The notes under the pieces were generated by a model. That model searched no databases. It was given only the letters and a program-made list of their open reading frames with translations, and was not told the origin of the DNA. Shown here piece by piece: positions 7,364-14,962 of a stretch of DNA of 33,293 nt. The translations under genes and the position numbers were made by a program. Source of the stretch: Pseudomonadota bacterium (lineage in GTDB: Bacteria; Pseudomonadota; Alphaproteobacteria; Acetobacterales; Acetobacteraceae); the NCBI GenBank assembly GCA_021826485.1, contig JAKAZX010000001.1:1-33293 (forward strand). The letters are read 5' to 3'. The number at the start of each line of letters is the position of its first letter. The first letter of the stretch is position 1.

Positions 7364-8317
7364 ATGCCAATCCGCGTCGGTGTCGTCGGGACGGCCTATT
7401 GGGCCCGCGAAGTGCACGTGCCGGGCCTGTTGCAGGCGGGCGGCATGGACCTCATCGGCGTATGGGGGCGCAACGCGACGATCGCCGGCGAGGTGGCGGA
7501 GCGCTACGCCATTCCCAGCTTCCCGACTTTCGAGGCAATGCTGTCCGCAGTCGACGCGCTGACCATAGCGGTCCCGCCGGAGGTGCAGGCCGAACTCGGC
7601 ATGCGCGCGGCGGCGGCCGGCAAGCACGTGATCTTCGAGAAGCCGTTGGCAACGAGTGCGGCCGCGGCACAGGCCATTGCCGACGAAATGGCGCGCCAGC
7701 GGCGCACAGGGCTGGTGTTCTTCACCCGCCGCTTCGACCCGGCGACGGCTGCCGCGATCGATGCCGCGCGGGGTCGTGCATGGCAGCGCGCGAATGTCGT
7801 GGTGCATTCGTCGGCACTGACCGGTGATACCCCGTACATCGATTCGGCCTGGCGGAAGCAGCGTGGCGCACTGTGGGACATCGGTCCGCATGTGCTGTCC
7901 ATGCTGATCCCGTTGCTCGGACCTGTCGATCATGTCTCCGCCGAGGTTCATCCGGACGGTGGCTGCATGCTGCGCACCGTGCATCGGGATGGTGCCAGCG
8001 CCCAGGCATCCCTGACGCTGCGCGCGCAACCGGGCACCGAACAGACCCGCTACCACTTCGTCTCGCCCACGGACGAGTTGGCATTTCCCGAGGGCGAGAG
8101 CGACCGTGCGGCGACGTTCCGCCGGGCCGCTGAGGTGCTTGCCGCGATGATCGCGGCCGGTGAGGTCACCCATGATTGCGATGTGCGGTTCGGCGCCACC
8201 GTCGTCAGAGTGCTGGAAGCGGCAGAGGAAAGTGCAAACCGGGGCGCGCCGGTTGCAATCGGGGCCGATCAGGCGGCTACCATGTCCCGCGGAACTGCGG
8301 CGGACGCTTTTCGATGA
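7364..8317 (+). CDS. Gfo/Idh/MocA-family NAD(P)-dependent oxidoreductase
   Basis: Predicted 317 aa cytoplasmic oxidoreductase of the glucose-fructose oxidoreductase/inositol dehydrogenase family. The N-terminal Rossmann fold opens with IRVGVVGTAYWA, and the EKP motif occurs at residues 92-94 (FEKPLATS). The substrate-domain motif WDIGPH supplies the conserved Asp and His. Members oxidise sugars or inositols, or work on aryl-glycosides after 3-keto formation; which applies is unknown. The start at 7364 is preferred because the fold begins immediately, with GGGAGG and AGGGAG upstream; a GTG at 7340 is an alternative. The 3' end overlaps the convergent enoyl-CoA hydratase gene by 41 bp, and the last 13 or so residues are coded opposite that gene's conserved C-terminus. 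Confidence 0.88.
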   Translation: MPIRVGVVGTAYWAREVHVPGLLQAGGMDLIGVWGRNATIAGEVAERYAIPSFPTFEAMLSAVDALTIAVPPEVQAELGMRAAAAGKHVIFEKPLATSAAAAQAIADEMARQRRTGLVFFTRRFDPATAAAIDAARGRAWQRANVVVHSSALTGDTPYIDSAWRKQRGALWDIGPHVLSMLIPLLGPVDHVSAEVHPDGGCMLRTVHRDGASAQASLTLRAQPGTEQTRYHFVSPTDELAFPEGESDRAATFRRAAEVLAAMIAAGEVTHDCDVRFGATVVRVLEAAEESANRGAPVAIGADQAATMSRGTAADAFR

Positions 8318-9077
8318 AGGCGGTCATGCCCTCCCGGCGATCCGGCGACTCCGCGTTGCGCCAGATCGAGTCGCGCTCATAGGCGATGCCGTTTTCCAGC
8401 GTTGCGCCGACCGCGACGCGAATGCATGCTTTGGTCAGCCGCACGGCGATCGGCGCACGCGTGGCGATCAGCGCGGCGACTTCCACGGCACGCCGCACCG
8501 TGTCGGCCGGATCGCAGATTTCGACGACATAGCCGAGCTGCCGGGCGGTCTCGGCGTCGATCGGGTTGCCGGTGAACAGCATGTATGCCGCGAACGCGGC
8601 GCCGACCTTGCGCGGCAGGCGCTGCGTTCCGCCATCGCCGGCCATCCCGCCGATCTTCACTTCCGGCTGGCCGAACATCGCGTTGGTGCCGGCGATCACG
8701 AAGTCGCAGACCATCGCGAGTTCATTGCCCGCACCGAAGGCGATACCGTTCACCGCAGCGATAAGCGGCTTCGGGAACTGCTCGATGCGCCGCCACGCTG
8801 CCACCCGGCGCGGGTTGTTGGACGTTCCGGCGGTGCCACGGGCCACCATCTCGCGGATGTCGGCGCCAGCCGCGAAGGCGTCGATGCCCCCGGTGAGGAT
8901 CACGCAGCGAATGGTATCGTCTTCGGCGGCCGCATCCAGCAGACGCCCGAGTTCGATGATCATCGAGCTATGAAGCGCGTTCTTCTTCTCGTCGCGGGCG
9001 AACCGGATCAGCAGGACATGGGCCGCCGCCCGTTCCGAAAGCACGTGGCCGCTCAGATCCTCCTCGTCACTTGCCAT
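8277..9077 (-). CDS. Enoyl-CoA hydratase/isomerase (crotonase family)
   Basis: Predicted 266 aa. It adds water to, or isomerises, the double bond of an acyl-CoA. The oxyanion-hole segment AAGADI (69-74) and GIAFGAGNEL (111-120) are clear. Both glutamates used by hydratases are present: E119 (GNEL) and E139 (GQPEVKIG). The family-typical ending FIEKRPPQFRG supports the 3' end. The ATG at 9077 is 5 nt after the TAA of the CoA-transferase gene, so the two are an operon. CaiB-type plus crotonase pairs occur in carnitine metabolism (CaiB/CaiD) and in aromatic or branched acyl-CoA catabolism; the substrate here is unknown. It is probably LacI-controlled through the promoter at 10423-10451. Confidence 0.92.
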   Translation of the reverse strand: MASDEEDLSGHVLSERAAAHVLLIRFARDEKKNALHSSMIIELGRLLDAAAEDDTIRCVILTGGIDAFAAGADIREMVARGTAGTSNNPRRVAAWRRIEQFPKPLIAAVNGIAFGAGNELAMVCDFVIAGTNAMFGQPEVKIGGMAGDGGTQRLPRKVGAAFAAYMLFTGNPIDAETARQLGYVVEICDPADTVRRAVEVAALIATRAPIAVRLTKACIRVAVGATLENGIAYERDSIWRNAESPDRREGMTAFIEKRPPQFRGTW

Positions 9078-9082
9078 GCACC

Positions 9083-10288
9083 TTATCCCCGTCCACGCTC
9101 CATGCCCGGATCGTCGGCGGCGCGCACGACGCCGCGCTGCACGAGCGATTCGATCCGTTCGTCCGCAAGCCCAAGTTCCCGCAGGACTTCCCGCGTGTGC
9201 TCGCCGATGCGCACCGATTGGACCCGCAGCGGCGGCACCTCGCCGTCATAGCGGACGGGGTGATTGACGAGCGTGACCGGCACGCCGTTCAGATCAACGT
9301 GGCGGAACACGTCCATCGCTGCGGCCTGCGGATCGTCCGCCACGTCGTCGAAACTGTAGACCCGGCTGTACCAGATCCCGGCAGCGTCGAACGCCCGCTC
9401 CACCTCGGCAAAGCGGCGCGTTGCCATGACGGTGGCAAATACCTGCGAATAGCGGTCGCGCTCGCGGAACCGATCGACATCCACCAGGGCACGCAACACA
9501 TCGCTGTCCAGCGCTTCGGCGACCTTGGCCGGATCATTCACGGACATCGCGATCTCGGCATCGAGCATGCGATAGATTCCGTATGGAGCCTGATGATACC
9601 AGGTGGCGAGATGCGCCTCGCGGTCGAACACGGCGTTGCCGGGACGCTGCGACAGATAGACGGTGAGCGGTTCCGTCTGGATGTCGAGGCCGGCGGTGAA
9701 GAGCGAGCTTTCCACCAGGGTGCCGCGACCAGTCTTCAGTTTCTTGACGTAGGCCGCGACGATTCCCATCGCGAGCAGCGCGCCGCCATGCTGGTCGACG
9801 ATGGCGGAGCCGACCGCCTTGGCGCCGTGGATGCCGGTGGCATGCGCGAGACCGGTCCGTGCCTGGATGATGATGTCCTGTGCCGGTCGCGCCACCATCG
9901 GCCCTGTCGTGCCCCAACCGGTGCCGCTCGCGTAGATGATGTCCGGCTTGCGCTGGCGCACCGCTTCGTAGGAAAGGCCGAGCCGCTCCATCACGCCGGC
10001 CCGGTAGTTCTCCACGACCACGTCGGCCGTGTCGATCAATGAAAGCACGATCTCGCGCCCTTCGGCCGATTTGAGGTCGATCGCGATGCAGCGCTTGTTG
10101 CGGAACGCGCAGAGGTAGAGACCGCTGGCGTCTCCGAAATGCGGCCCCGCCCAGCGCCGAGCCCGCTCGCCCTCGATCGGCTCGATCTTGATGATGTCGG
10201 CGCCCATGTCGCCGAGATACTGGGTGCAAGCCGGCCCTTGCAGAACATGGCAGAAGCTGACCACCCGCATGGAATGCAACATGTCCAT
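9083..10288 (-). CDS. Family III CoA-transferase (CaiB/BaiF)
   Basis: Predicted 401 aa. It moves CoA between carboxylic acids in the cytoplasm through aspartyl-CoA chemistry. The opening MRVVSFCHVLQGPACTQYL...GADIIKIEP is typical. The catalytic aspartate lies in the expected D-x-x-x-G setting (D165, IVDQHGG), and the family segment KKLKTGRGTLVESSLF follows. I chose the ATG at 10288; an ATG at 10282 is equally possible, and the frame is open further upstream without family similarity. It is first in an operon with the enoyl-CoA hydratase, suggesting activation of an acid followed by hydration. A good -35 (TTGACA) with a LacI-type operator in the spacer lies about 135 bp upstream. Confidence 0.92.
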   Translation of the reverse strand: MDMLHSMRVVSFCHVLQGPACTQYLGDMGADIIKIEPIEGERARRWAGPHFGDASGLYLCAFRNKRCIAIDLKSAEGREIVLSLIDTADVVVENYRAGVMERLGLSYEAVRQRKPDIIYASGTGWGTTGPMVARPAQDIIIQARTGLAHATGIHGAKAVGSAIVDQHGGALLAMGIVAAYVKKLKTGRGTLVESSLFTAGLDIQTEPLTVYLSQRPGNAVFDREAHLATWYHQAPYGIYRMLDAEIAMSVNDPAKVAEALDSDVLRALVDVDRFRERDRYSQVFATVMATRRFAEVERAFDAAGIWYSRVYSFDDVADDPQAAAMDVFRHVDLNGVPVTLVNHPVRYDGEVPPLRVQSVRIGEHTREVLRELGLADERIESLVQRGVVRAADDPGMERGRG

Positions 10289-10422
10289 CTCACGAAGGTC
10301 CCGGCGACGACGCGATGCCCCGGTGGAGTGTGCGGCGTCGCGACCCGGCAGCGGAGTTGGTGCCGGCGAGCATGGTCGGGCGGCCGACGGGCATGCCAAA
10401 TCCTGCAAACTTCCAGGCCTCA

Positions 10423-10451
10423 AACATGAAACCGCTTACGCGTGCTGTCAA
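10423..10451 (-). promoter_or_regulatory. Candidate sigma-70 promoter for the CoA-transferase operon
   Basis: On the minus strand TTGACA (10446-10451, a perfect -35) is followed after exactly 17 nt by CATGTT (10423-10428, 3 of 6 to the -10 consensus). The spacer is almost wholly occupied by the LacI-type operator. Confidence 0.5.
10427..10440 (+). promoter_or_regulatory. LacI-family operator
   Basis: TGAAACCGCTTACG matches the LacI/PurR-family pattern TGNAANCGNTTNCA at all fixed positions except the last. The central CG is at 10433-10434. It lies between the -35 and -10 of the CoA-transferase promoter and 156 bp upstream of the lacI-type gene, so it could repress the operon and autoregulate the regulator. 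Confidence 0.6.
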
Positions 10452-10595
10452 GCTTTTGCCCGCCACGCTGGCCATGTCTTGGGCAAGCCGCTCTTATACG
10501 GCAGATTGCTGACGCCACAACGCTGGCGGGATCCTCCGTAATAGCTTACAGAAGGGCGCGACGCCGCGCGTGATGCCGATTTGGAAGCGAACCCG

Positions 10596-11720
10596 ATGAG
10601 ATCGGAGACCCCCGACGATTCCGGGCTGGCGGTTGTCGCTCCTGTCGAGCAGGGCGGCGCCGTCCAGCGGCGCCGCGTGCGCAAGGCGACGGCGGTGACC
10701 GTCAGGCTCGATGACGTCGCGCGGCATGCGGGCGTCTCCACCGCCTCCGTCTCCCGCGCGCTCAATACGCCTGATCTGGTGTCTCCCGTCCTGCGCGAGC
10801 GGGTCACCAAGGCGGTGCGCGAGCTGAACTGGGTGCCGAACGGGGCGGCGAAGGCGCTCGCCTCGCTCCGCACGCGCACGGTCGGGGCAATGATTCCGAC
10901 CCTCGGGCATCAGAACTTCGCACTGCTGATCGAGACACTGCAGCGCGAACTTGGGAAGGCGCGCTATACGCTCCAGATCGGCTGCGTGGAGAATTCGGCG
11001 GAGCTGCGCCTGCAACAAGGCCTGAAGATGGTCGAGCAGGGAGTCGAGTTCCTCGTGCTTGTCGGTGAGGCGCAGCCGCCGGTGCTGTTCGAGTTGCTGA
11101 GCAGCCGCAAGGTCGGCTTCGTCATCACCTACACCAGCGGCAAGGAGCGTCCGGAGTGCTGCATCGGCTTCGACAACTATGATGCGGCGTCGCGCATCAC
11201 CGGCCACCTGCTGGAGCTGGGGCACACGATCTTTGCGATGATCGCCCAGCCGGACGTGATGAACGACAGGATCCAGCAGCGCGTCGCCGGCGTCCGCGAC
11301 CGGCTCGCGCAGGCCGGGATCGCGATCCGCCCGCAGCACTTCACCCGCGCGGACAGCCGCTCGATCGAGAGCGGTCGCAGCGGCATGCGGACGATTCTCG
11401 CTGCCGCGGGCGACCGGCCGACCGCGCTCATCTGCGCCAACGACTACCTTGCCAGCGGCGCGCTGATCGAGGCGAAGGCGCGCGGACTTGCGGTGCCGGA
11501 GGACCTCAGCGTGGTCGGCTTCGACGACACCGACATGTCGGCGCATCTGGAGCCGCCATTGACCACGATCAGGGTACCCAGCCGCGAGATGGGGGAGGAA
11601 GTCGCGCAGCATATCCTGCGCGTGCTGGAGCAGGGGATCACCCGTCTGCCCCCTCCGCTCGAAGCGAGGCTCATCATCCGCGGGAGCACGGCGTCGCCGG
11701 GACGTGCGCACAGGGGCTAG
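10596..11720 (+). CDS. LacI-family transcriptional regulator
   Basis: Predicted 374 aa. After an unusual 34-residue basic leader comes the LacI helix-turn-helix (about 37-90): VRLDDVARHAGVSTASVSRALN, then the hinge helix region PNGAAKALAS. The rest is a type I periplasmic-binding-like sensor with the usual landmarks VGAMIPTL, GFDNYDAA, ALICANDYLASGALIEA, VVGFDDTDMSA and PPLTTIRVP. The ATG at 10596 has GGAAG 8 nt upstream; a TTG at 10581 is less likely. LacI-type operators at 10427, 18106 and 18206 suggest it controls the flanking CoA-transferase, transporter-GMC and DapA operons. The effector should be a sugar-like or polyol-like metabolite by family precedent. Its stop shares CTAG with the convergent GMC gene. 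Confidence 0.94.
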   Translation: MRSETPDDSGLAVVAPVEQGGAVQRRRVRKATAVTVRLDDVARHAGVSTASVSRALNTPDLVSPVLRERVTKAVRELNWVPNGAAKALASLRTRTVGAMIPTLGHQNFALLIETLQRELGKARYTLQIGCVENSAELRLQQGLKMVEQGVEFLVLVGEAQPPVLFELLSSRKVGFVITYTSGKERPECCIGFDNYDAASRITGHLLELGHTIFAMIAQPDVMNDRIQQRVAGVRDRLAQAGIAIRPQHFTRADSRSIESGRSGMRTILAAAGDRPTALICANDYLASGALIEAKARGLAVPEDLSVVGFDDTDMSAHLEPPLTTIRVPSREMGEEVAQHILRVLEQGITRLPPPLEARLIIRGSTASPGRAHRG

Positions 11721-13429
11721 CGTCCATCGATGATCATGTCGGCGATCCGTTCGGCCAGCATGATCGTCGGCAGATTGATGTTGGCGCACGGGATCACCGG
11801 AAAGATCGACGCATCGACGACGCGCAGTCCGGCAACGCCATGGACCCGCCCCGCCGTATCGGTGACCGCCATGCGGTCGTTCGCCGCGCCCATCCGGCAC
11901 GAACAGGACGCGTGCCAGACGCCGACCGCGGCGCGGCGGATGAAGGATGTCAGTGCGTCCTCATCGCGCTGCAGCGCCGCAAGCGATGGCCCCTCGAGCA
12001 CCAGCTTCCGCAGCAGGGCGCGTCGCACTCCCGCCGGCCCGTCCAGCAGCCGTGCCAGCACCGTCGTGATCGTCCGGTTCTTCGCATTGATCGCCGCCAC
12101 CTGCCGGACCTTGTCGCTGTAGCTCGCCGGGAACGGGTCGGCCACCACGCCGCGCAGCTCCGGCCGCGCGAACAGGGTCGCGAAGCGCTGCATCGCCCCC
12201 ACCAGGCGCTGAAGGTCGCGGCTGTCGGACAGCAGGTTGAAATCGACGATCGGCATGTCTCGCCAATCGGATGATTGCAGGCGCACGGATCCGTCCTCGG
12301 AATACGTCTTGTTCACCCACATGTTGAACGTGGCGATCTGGTCGCCGATGGCATGCCAGGCGGACTTGGTCGCGATGGTCGCGCCCATGTCTCCGGCGGG
12401 CACCCCATCGAGGCCCGAGGAGAAGCGCAGGCCGAGGAACAGGTGTCGCCGGTTGCGGCCATTGATGCGCGCCCACGGCATCACGAAGGCGGCGATCGCG
12501 ACGGACGGGTGGTCCATCAATCGCCGGCCGACGCCGGGCCGATCCGCGCGGACCGGAATGCCGAGCGCGCGCAATTCGGGTGCCGGGCCGATTCCCGCGC
12601 GCAGCAACTGCGCCGGCGACTGGATGGCGCCGCTGCTGAGAATCACCTCCCCGGCGCGGATGGCGATCTGTTCGCCGGGACGGGGCTGGATCACCGCGCC
12701 GATGCAGCGCTCACCTTCGAAGCGGAGCGCGGTCACGATCGTGCCGGTCAGGACCGTCAGGTTCTCGCGCAGCCGCGTCGCCGGGTCCAGATAGGCGATC
12801 GCCGTCGAGACGCGGCGGTCATCGAGGTTGGAGATCGCGACGGGATAGTACCCGTCCGCGAATATGCCGTTCTGGTCCGGCCGGTATTCGAAGCCATCGG
12901 CCAGCAGGGCGGCGGCCATTGCCTTCGTATGCTCCGGCCATCGATCGGGCCAGATCCGCCTGATCGGAATCGGGCCGTCGCGACCGTGCAGCGGGCCGTC
13001 GAAGTCCATGTCACGCTCGAGCTTGCGGAAATACGGCAGCACCGCATCCCAGTTCCAGCCCGCGGCGCCGCGATCCTCCCATTCGTCGTAATCGCCGGGC
13101 GCGCCCCGGTTCGCCAGTTGGCCGTTGATGGAGGAGCCGCCGCCCAGCACCCGGGCCTGCTCGTATTTGCGCAGCCGGGGTCGCACGTCCGGGCGGTTGT
13201 GAGGGATGGCCTCGGTGGTGACCTCAAGCTCCGTCCAGGTGAAGCGCGGATTGAGATAGGCGGTGCCCGGAAAGCTGTCGAGGATCGCCGGCGGCACGGC
13301 GCCAACGGGCGTGTCCTCTCCGGCTTCGACCAGCAGTACCCGGTGCCCGCTCCGTGCCGAAAGTCGGTTGGCCAGGACCGCGCCGGCGGAGCCGCCGCCG
13401 ACGATGATCGTGTCGAATTCCGTATTCAT
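11717..13429 (-). CDS. GMC-family FAD oxidoreductase (choline-dehydrogenase-like)
   Basis: Predicted 570 aa flavoprotein that oxidises an alcohol group. The N-terminal FAD motif is GGGSAGAVLANRLS (11-24), signature 1 is RVLGGGSSINGQLANRG (93-109) and signature 2 is SGAIQSPAQLLRAGIGP. The catalytic histidine is H506 (GVWHASCSCRMG), with the partner asparagine at N552 (NINLPT). There is no signal peptide, so it is probably cytoplasmic or membrane-associated. It is the last gene of the transporter operon, starting 6 nt after the livF-like stop with a poor ribosome site, consistent with coupling. The link suggests the imported compound carries a hydroxyl group oxidised first by this enzyme. The 3' end overlaps the LacI gene by 4 bp. 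Confidence 0.92.
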   Translation of the reverse strand: MNTEFDTIIVGGGSAGAVLANRLSARSGHRVLLVEAGEDTPVGAVPPAILDSFPGTAYLNPRFTWTELEVTTEAIPHNRPDVRPRLRKYEQARVLGGGSSINGQLANRGAPGDYDEWEDRGAAGWNWDAVLPYFRKLERDMDFDGPLHGRDGPIPIRRIWPDRWPEHTKAMAAALLADGFEYRPDQNGIFADGYYPVAISNLDDRRVSTAIAYLDPATRLRENLTVLTGTIVTALRFEGERCIGAVIQPRPGEQIAIRAGEVILSSGAIQSPAQLLRAGIGPAPELRALGIPVRADRPGVGRRLMDHPSVAIAAFVMPWARINGRNRRHLFLGLRFSSGLDGVPAGDMGATIATKSAWHAIGDQIATFNMWVNKTYSEDGSVRLQSSDWRDMPIVDFNLLSDSRDLQRLVGAMQRFATLFARPELRGVVADPFPASYSDKVRQVAAINAKNRTITTVLARLLDGPAGVRRALLRKLVLEGPSLAALQRDEDALTSFIRRAAVGVWHASCSCRMGAANDRMAVTDTAGRVHGVAGLRVVDASIFPVIPCANINLPTIMLAERIADMIIDGR

Positions 13430-13435
13430 CGACGG

Positions 13436-14182
13436 CTAAGCCACATGGCCGCCGAGGAAGGCGCGGTGCAGCACGTCATTCCCGACCAGCTCCGGCGACG
13501 TCGCCTCATGCACCATGCGTCCCGTCTCCATCAGATAGCAGCGGTCGGAATGCGCCAGCGCCTTGTCGAAAAGCTGTTCGATCAGAAGAATGGCGACCCC
13601 CTGACGGCGCAGTTGCGCCATGACGGAAAGAATACGGTCGACGACGATCGGTGCGAGGCCCAGTGACGGTTCATCGAGAATGAGCAGGCGCGGCTGGGCG
13701 ATCATTCCCTGGGCGACCGCAAGAATCTGCTGCTGTCCGCCGCTCAGCCCGGCGGCCGGCTGGTGGCGCTTGTCGGCGATCTCGCTGAACACCCCGTAGA
13801 TGTCGGCCAGATGCGAGCGTGTCGCGCGCTGCCCGGCGGCGGCCGCGGCGACCGTCAGATTGTCCTCCACCGTCAATGACGGGAAGACGCGGTGGCCTTG
13901 CAGCACCTGGATCAGCCCGGCGCGAACGAGCGCGCGCGGGGAGGACAGCGTCACATCCGCGCCGGCGAAATGCACGCTTCCCGCGCGCTTCGGCAGCAAC
14001 CCGGAGAGTGCGCACACGGTGGTGCTTTTGCCGGCGCCGTTGCGGCCCAGGATGCTGACGAACTCCCCGCGGCCGACATGAAACGTGACGCCGTGGAGAA
14101 CCTCCGCCTTGCCGTACGCCGCGACCAAGCCGTTGACGGCGAGCAGGGGGGAGGGATCCGGTGCTTCGCGCATCGCGCTCAT
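13436..14182 (-). CDS. livF: LivF-like ABC transporter ATPase (HAAT family)
   Basis: Predicted 248 aa cytoplasmic ATPase of a branched-chain-amino-acid-type importer. Walker A is GRNGAGKST, signature LSGGQQQ, Walker B LLILDEPSLGL, and the late LLIEQ segment is typical of LivF. The ATG at 14182 is used; a second ATG at 14173 (MREAPD) is possible. It starts 6 nt after the livG-like stop and precedes the GMC gene. The cargo is not necessarily an amino acid, since HAAT systems also carry aromatics, urea and other small acids, and here a LacI-type operator controls the operon. Confidence 0.92.
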   Translation of the reverse strand: MSAMREAPDPSPLLAVNGLVAAYGKAEVLHGVTFHVGRGEFVSILGRNGAGKSTTVCALSGLLPKRAGSVHFAGADVTLSSPRALVRAGLIQVLQGHRVFPSLTVEDNLTVAAAAAGQRATRSHLADIYGVFSEIADKRHQPAAGLSGGQQQILAVAQGMIAQPRLLILDEPSLGLAPIVVDRILSVMAQLRRQGVAILLIEQLFDKALAHSDRCYLMETGRMVHEATSPELVGNDVLHRAFLGGHVA

Positions 14183-14188
14183 TGCGGT

Positions 14189-14962
14189 TCACGCACCGAG
14201 ATAGACCTTGACCACGTCCGGATGGGTCCGGACGGCATGCGGTGCGCCGGAGGCGATGATCCGCCCGAGGTCGAGCGTGGTCACGCAGTCGCACGTGCGA
14301 AAGACGAAATCGGTGTGGTGTTCCACCAGCAGCACGCCGATGCCGGCATCGCGCATGGTGGCGATGATGGTGCCGAGATGCGCGATCTCCGTCACCGTCA
14401 GGCCGCCTGCGGGCTCGTCGAGCAGGATGAAGCGCGGCTGCATGCAGAGCGCGCGGGCAATTTCCAGCACGCGTTGCGCGGAATGGCCCAGCGTATCGGC
14501 CCTCTGGCGCGCAACGCGCCCCAGCCCCACACCGTCCAGCAGCGCGGTCGCCCGTTCGCGGATGGCGCGAGCCTCCCGGCGCGGCCGGGGCAAATCCAGT
14601 GCGGACTCCATGAAGGTGGAGCGCACCTGATGCCAGCCGCCGAGCATGACATTGTCGAGCACGGAAAGGCTGCCGAGCAGCCGCGGGGTCTGGAATGTGC
14701 GCGCGATGCCAAGCTCCGCACGGCGCGTGACGCCGACATGGGTCAGGTCGATATCGCCGAGCGCGATCCGGCCTCGATCGGCGGCGTAGAAGCCGGACAG
14801 CAGGTTCAGCAGCGTCGTCTTGCCGGACCCGTTCGGCCCGATCAGCCCGTGGATCTGCCCCGGTTCCACGGACAGGGAGACGTCGCCGACCGCGACGACA
14901 CTGCCGAAGCGGCGGGTCACCGCGTCGGCCATAAACATCGGTCGCGCGGCGGTCGCCGTCAT
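14189..14962 (-). CDS. livG: LivG-like ABC transporter ATPase (HAAT family) with atypical signature
   Basis: Predicted 257 aa partner ATPase. Walker A is GPNGSGKTT and Walker B ILLDEPAGGL, followed by the switch segment LLVEHHTD. The signature, normally LSYGQQR in LivG, reads LGHSAQR, so the conserved Ser and Gly positions are changed; the LivF-like partner has a normal signature. The start is fixed by the ATGA overlap with livM (14959-14962). A longer reading of the same frame into livM is not supported. Confidence 0.92.
   Translation of the reverse strand: MTATAARPMFMADAVTRRFGSVVAVGDVSLSVEPGQIHGLIGPNGSGKTTLLNLLSGFYAADRGRIALGDIDLTHVGVTRRAELGIARTFQTPRLLGSLSVLDNVMLGGWHQVRSTFMESALDLPRPRREARAIRERATALLDGVGLGRVARQRADTLGHSAQRVLEIARALCMQPRFILLDEPAGGLTVTEIAHLGTIIATMRDAGIGVLLVEHHTDFVFRTCDCVTTLDLGRIIASGAPHAVRTHPDVVKVYLGA

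Larger units (their letters stand above)
10289..10595. other. 307-bp divergent intergenic region
   Basis: This gap separates the minus-strand CoA-transferase operon from the plus-strand lacI-type gene. It contains the promoter and operator listed at 10423-10451. Towards lacI a possible -10 (TTATAC, near 10494) has no convincing -35. No small gene or terminator is visible. The first 130 bp after the CoA-transferase start hold nothing I recognise. Confidence 0.6.

Noticed and set aside
9083..10288. Apparent loss of the CoA-transferase nucleophile (Thr in the VESSLF segment where many relatives have an acidic residue)
   Set aside because: By comparison with CaiB and formyl-CoA transferase, the catalytic Asp lies earlier, in a D-x-x-x-G setting, and is present as D165.
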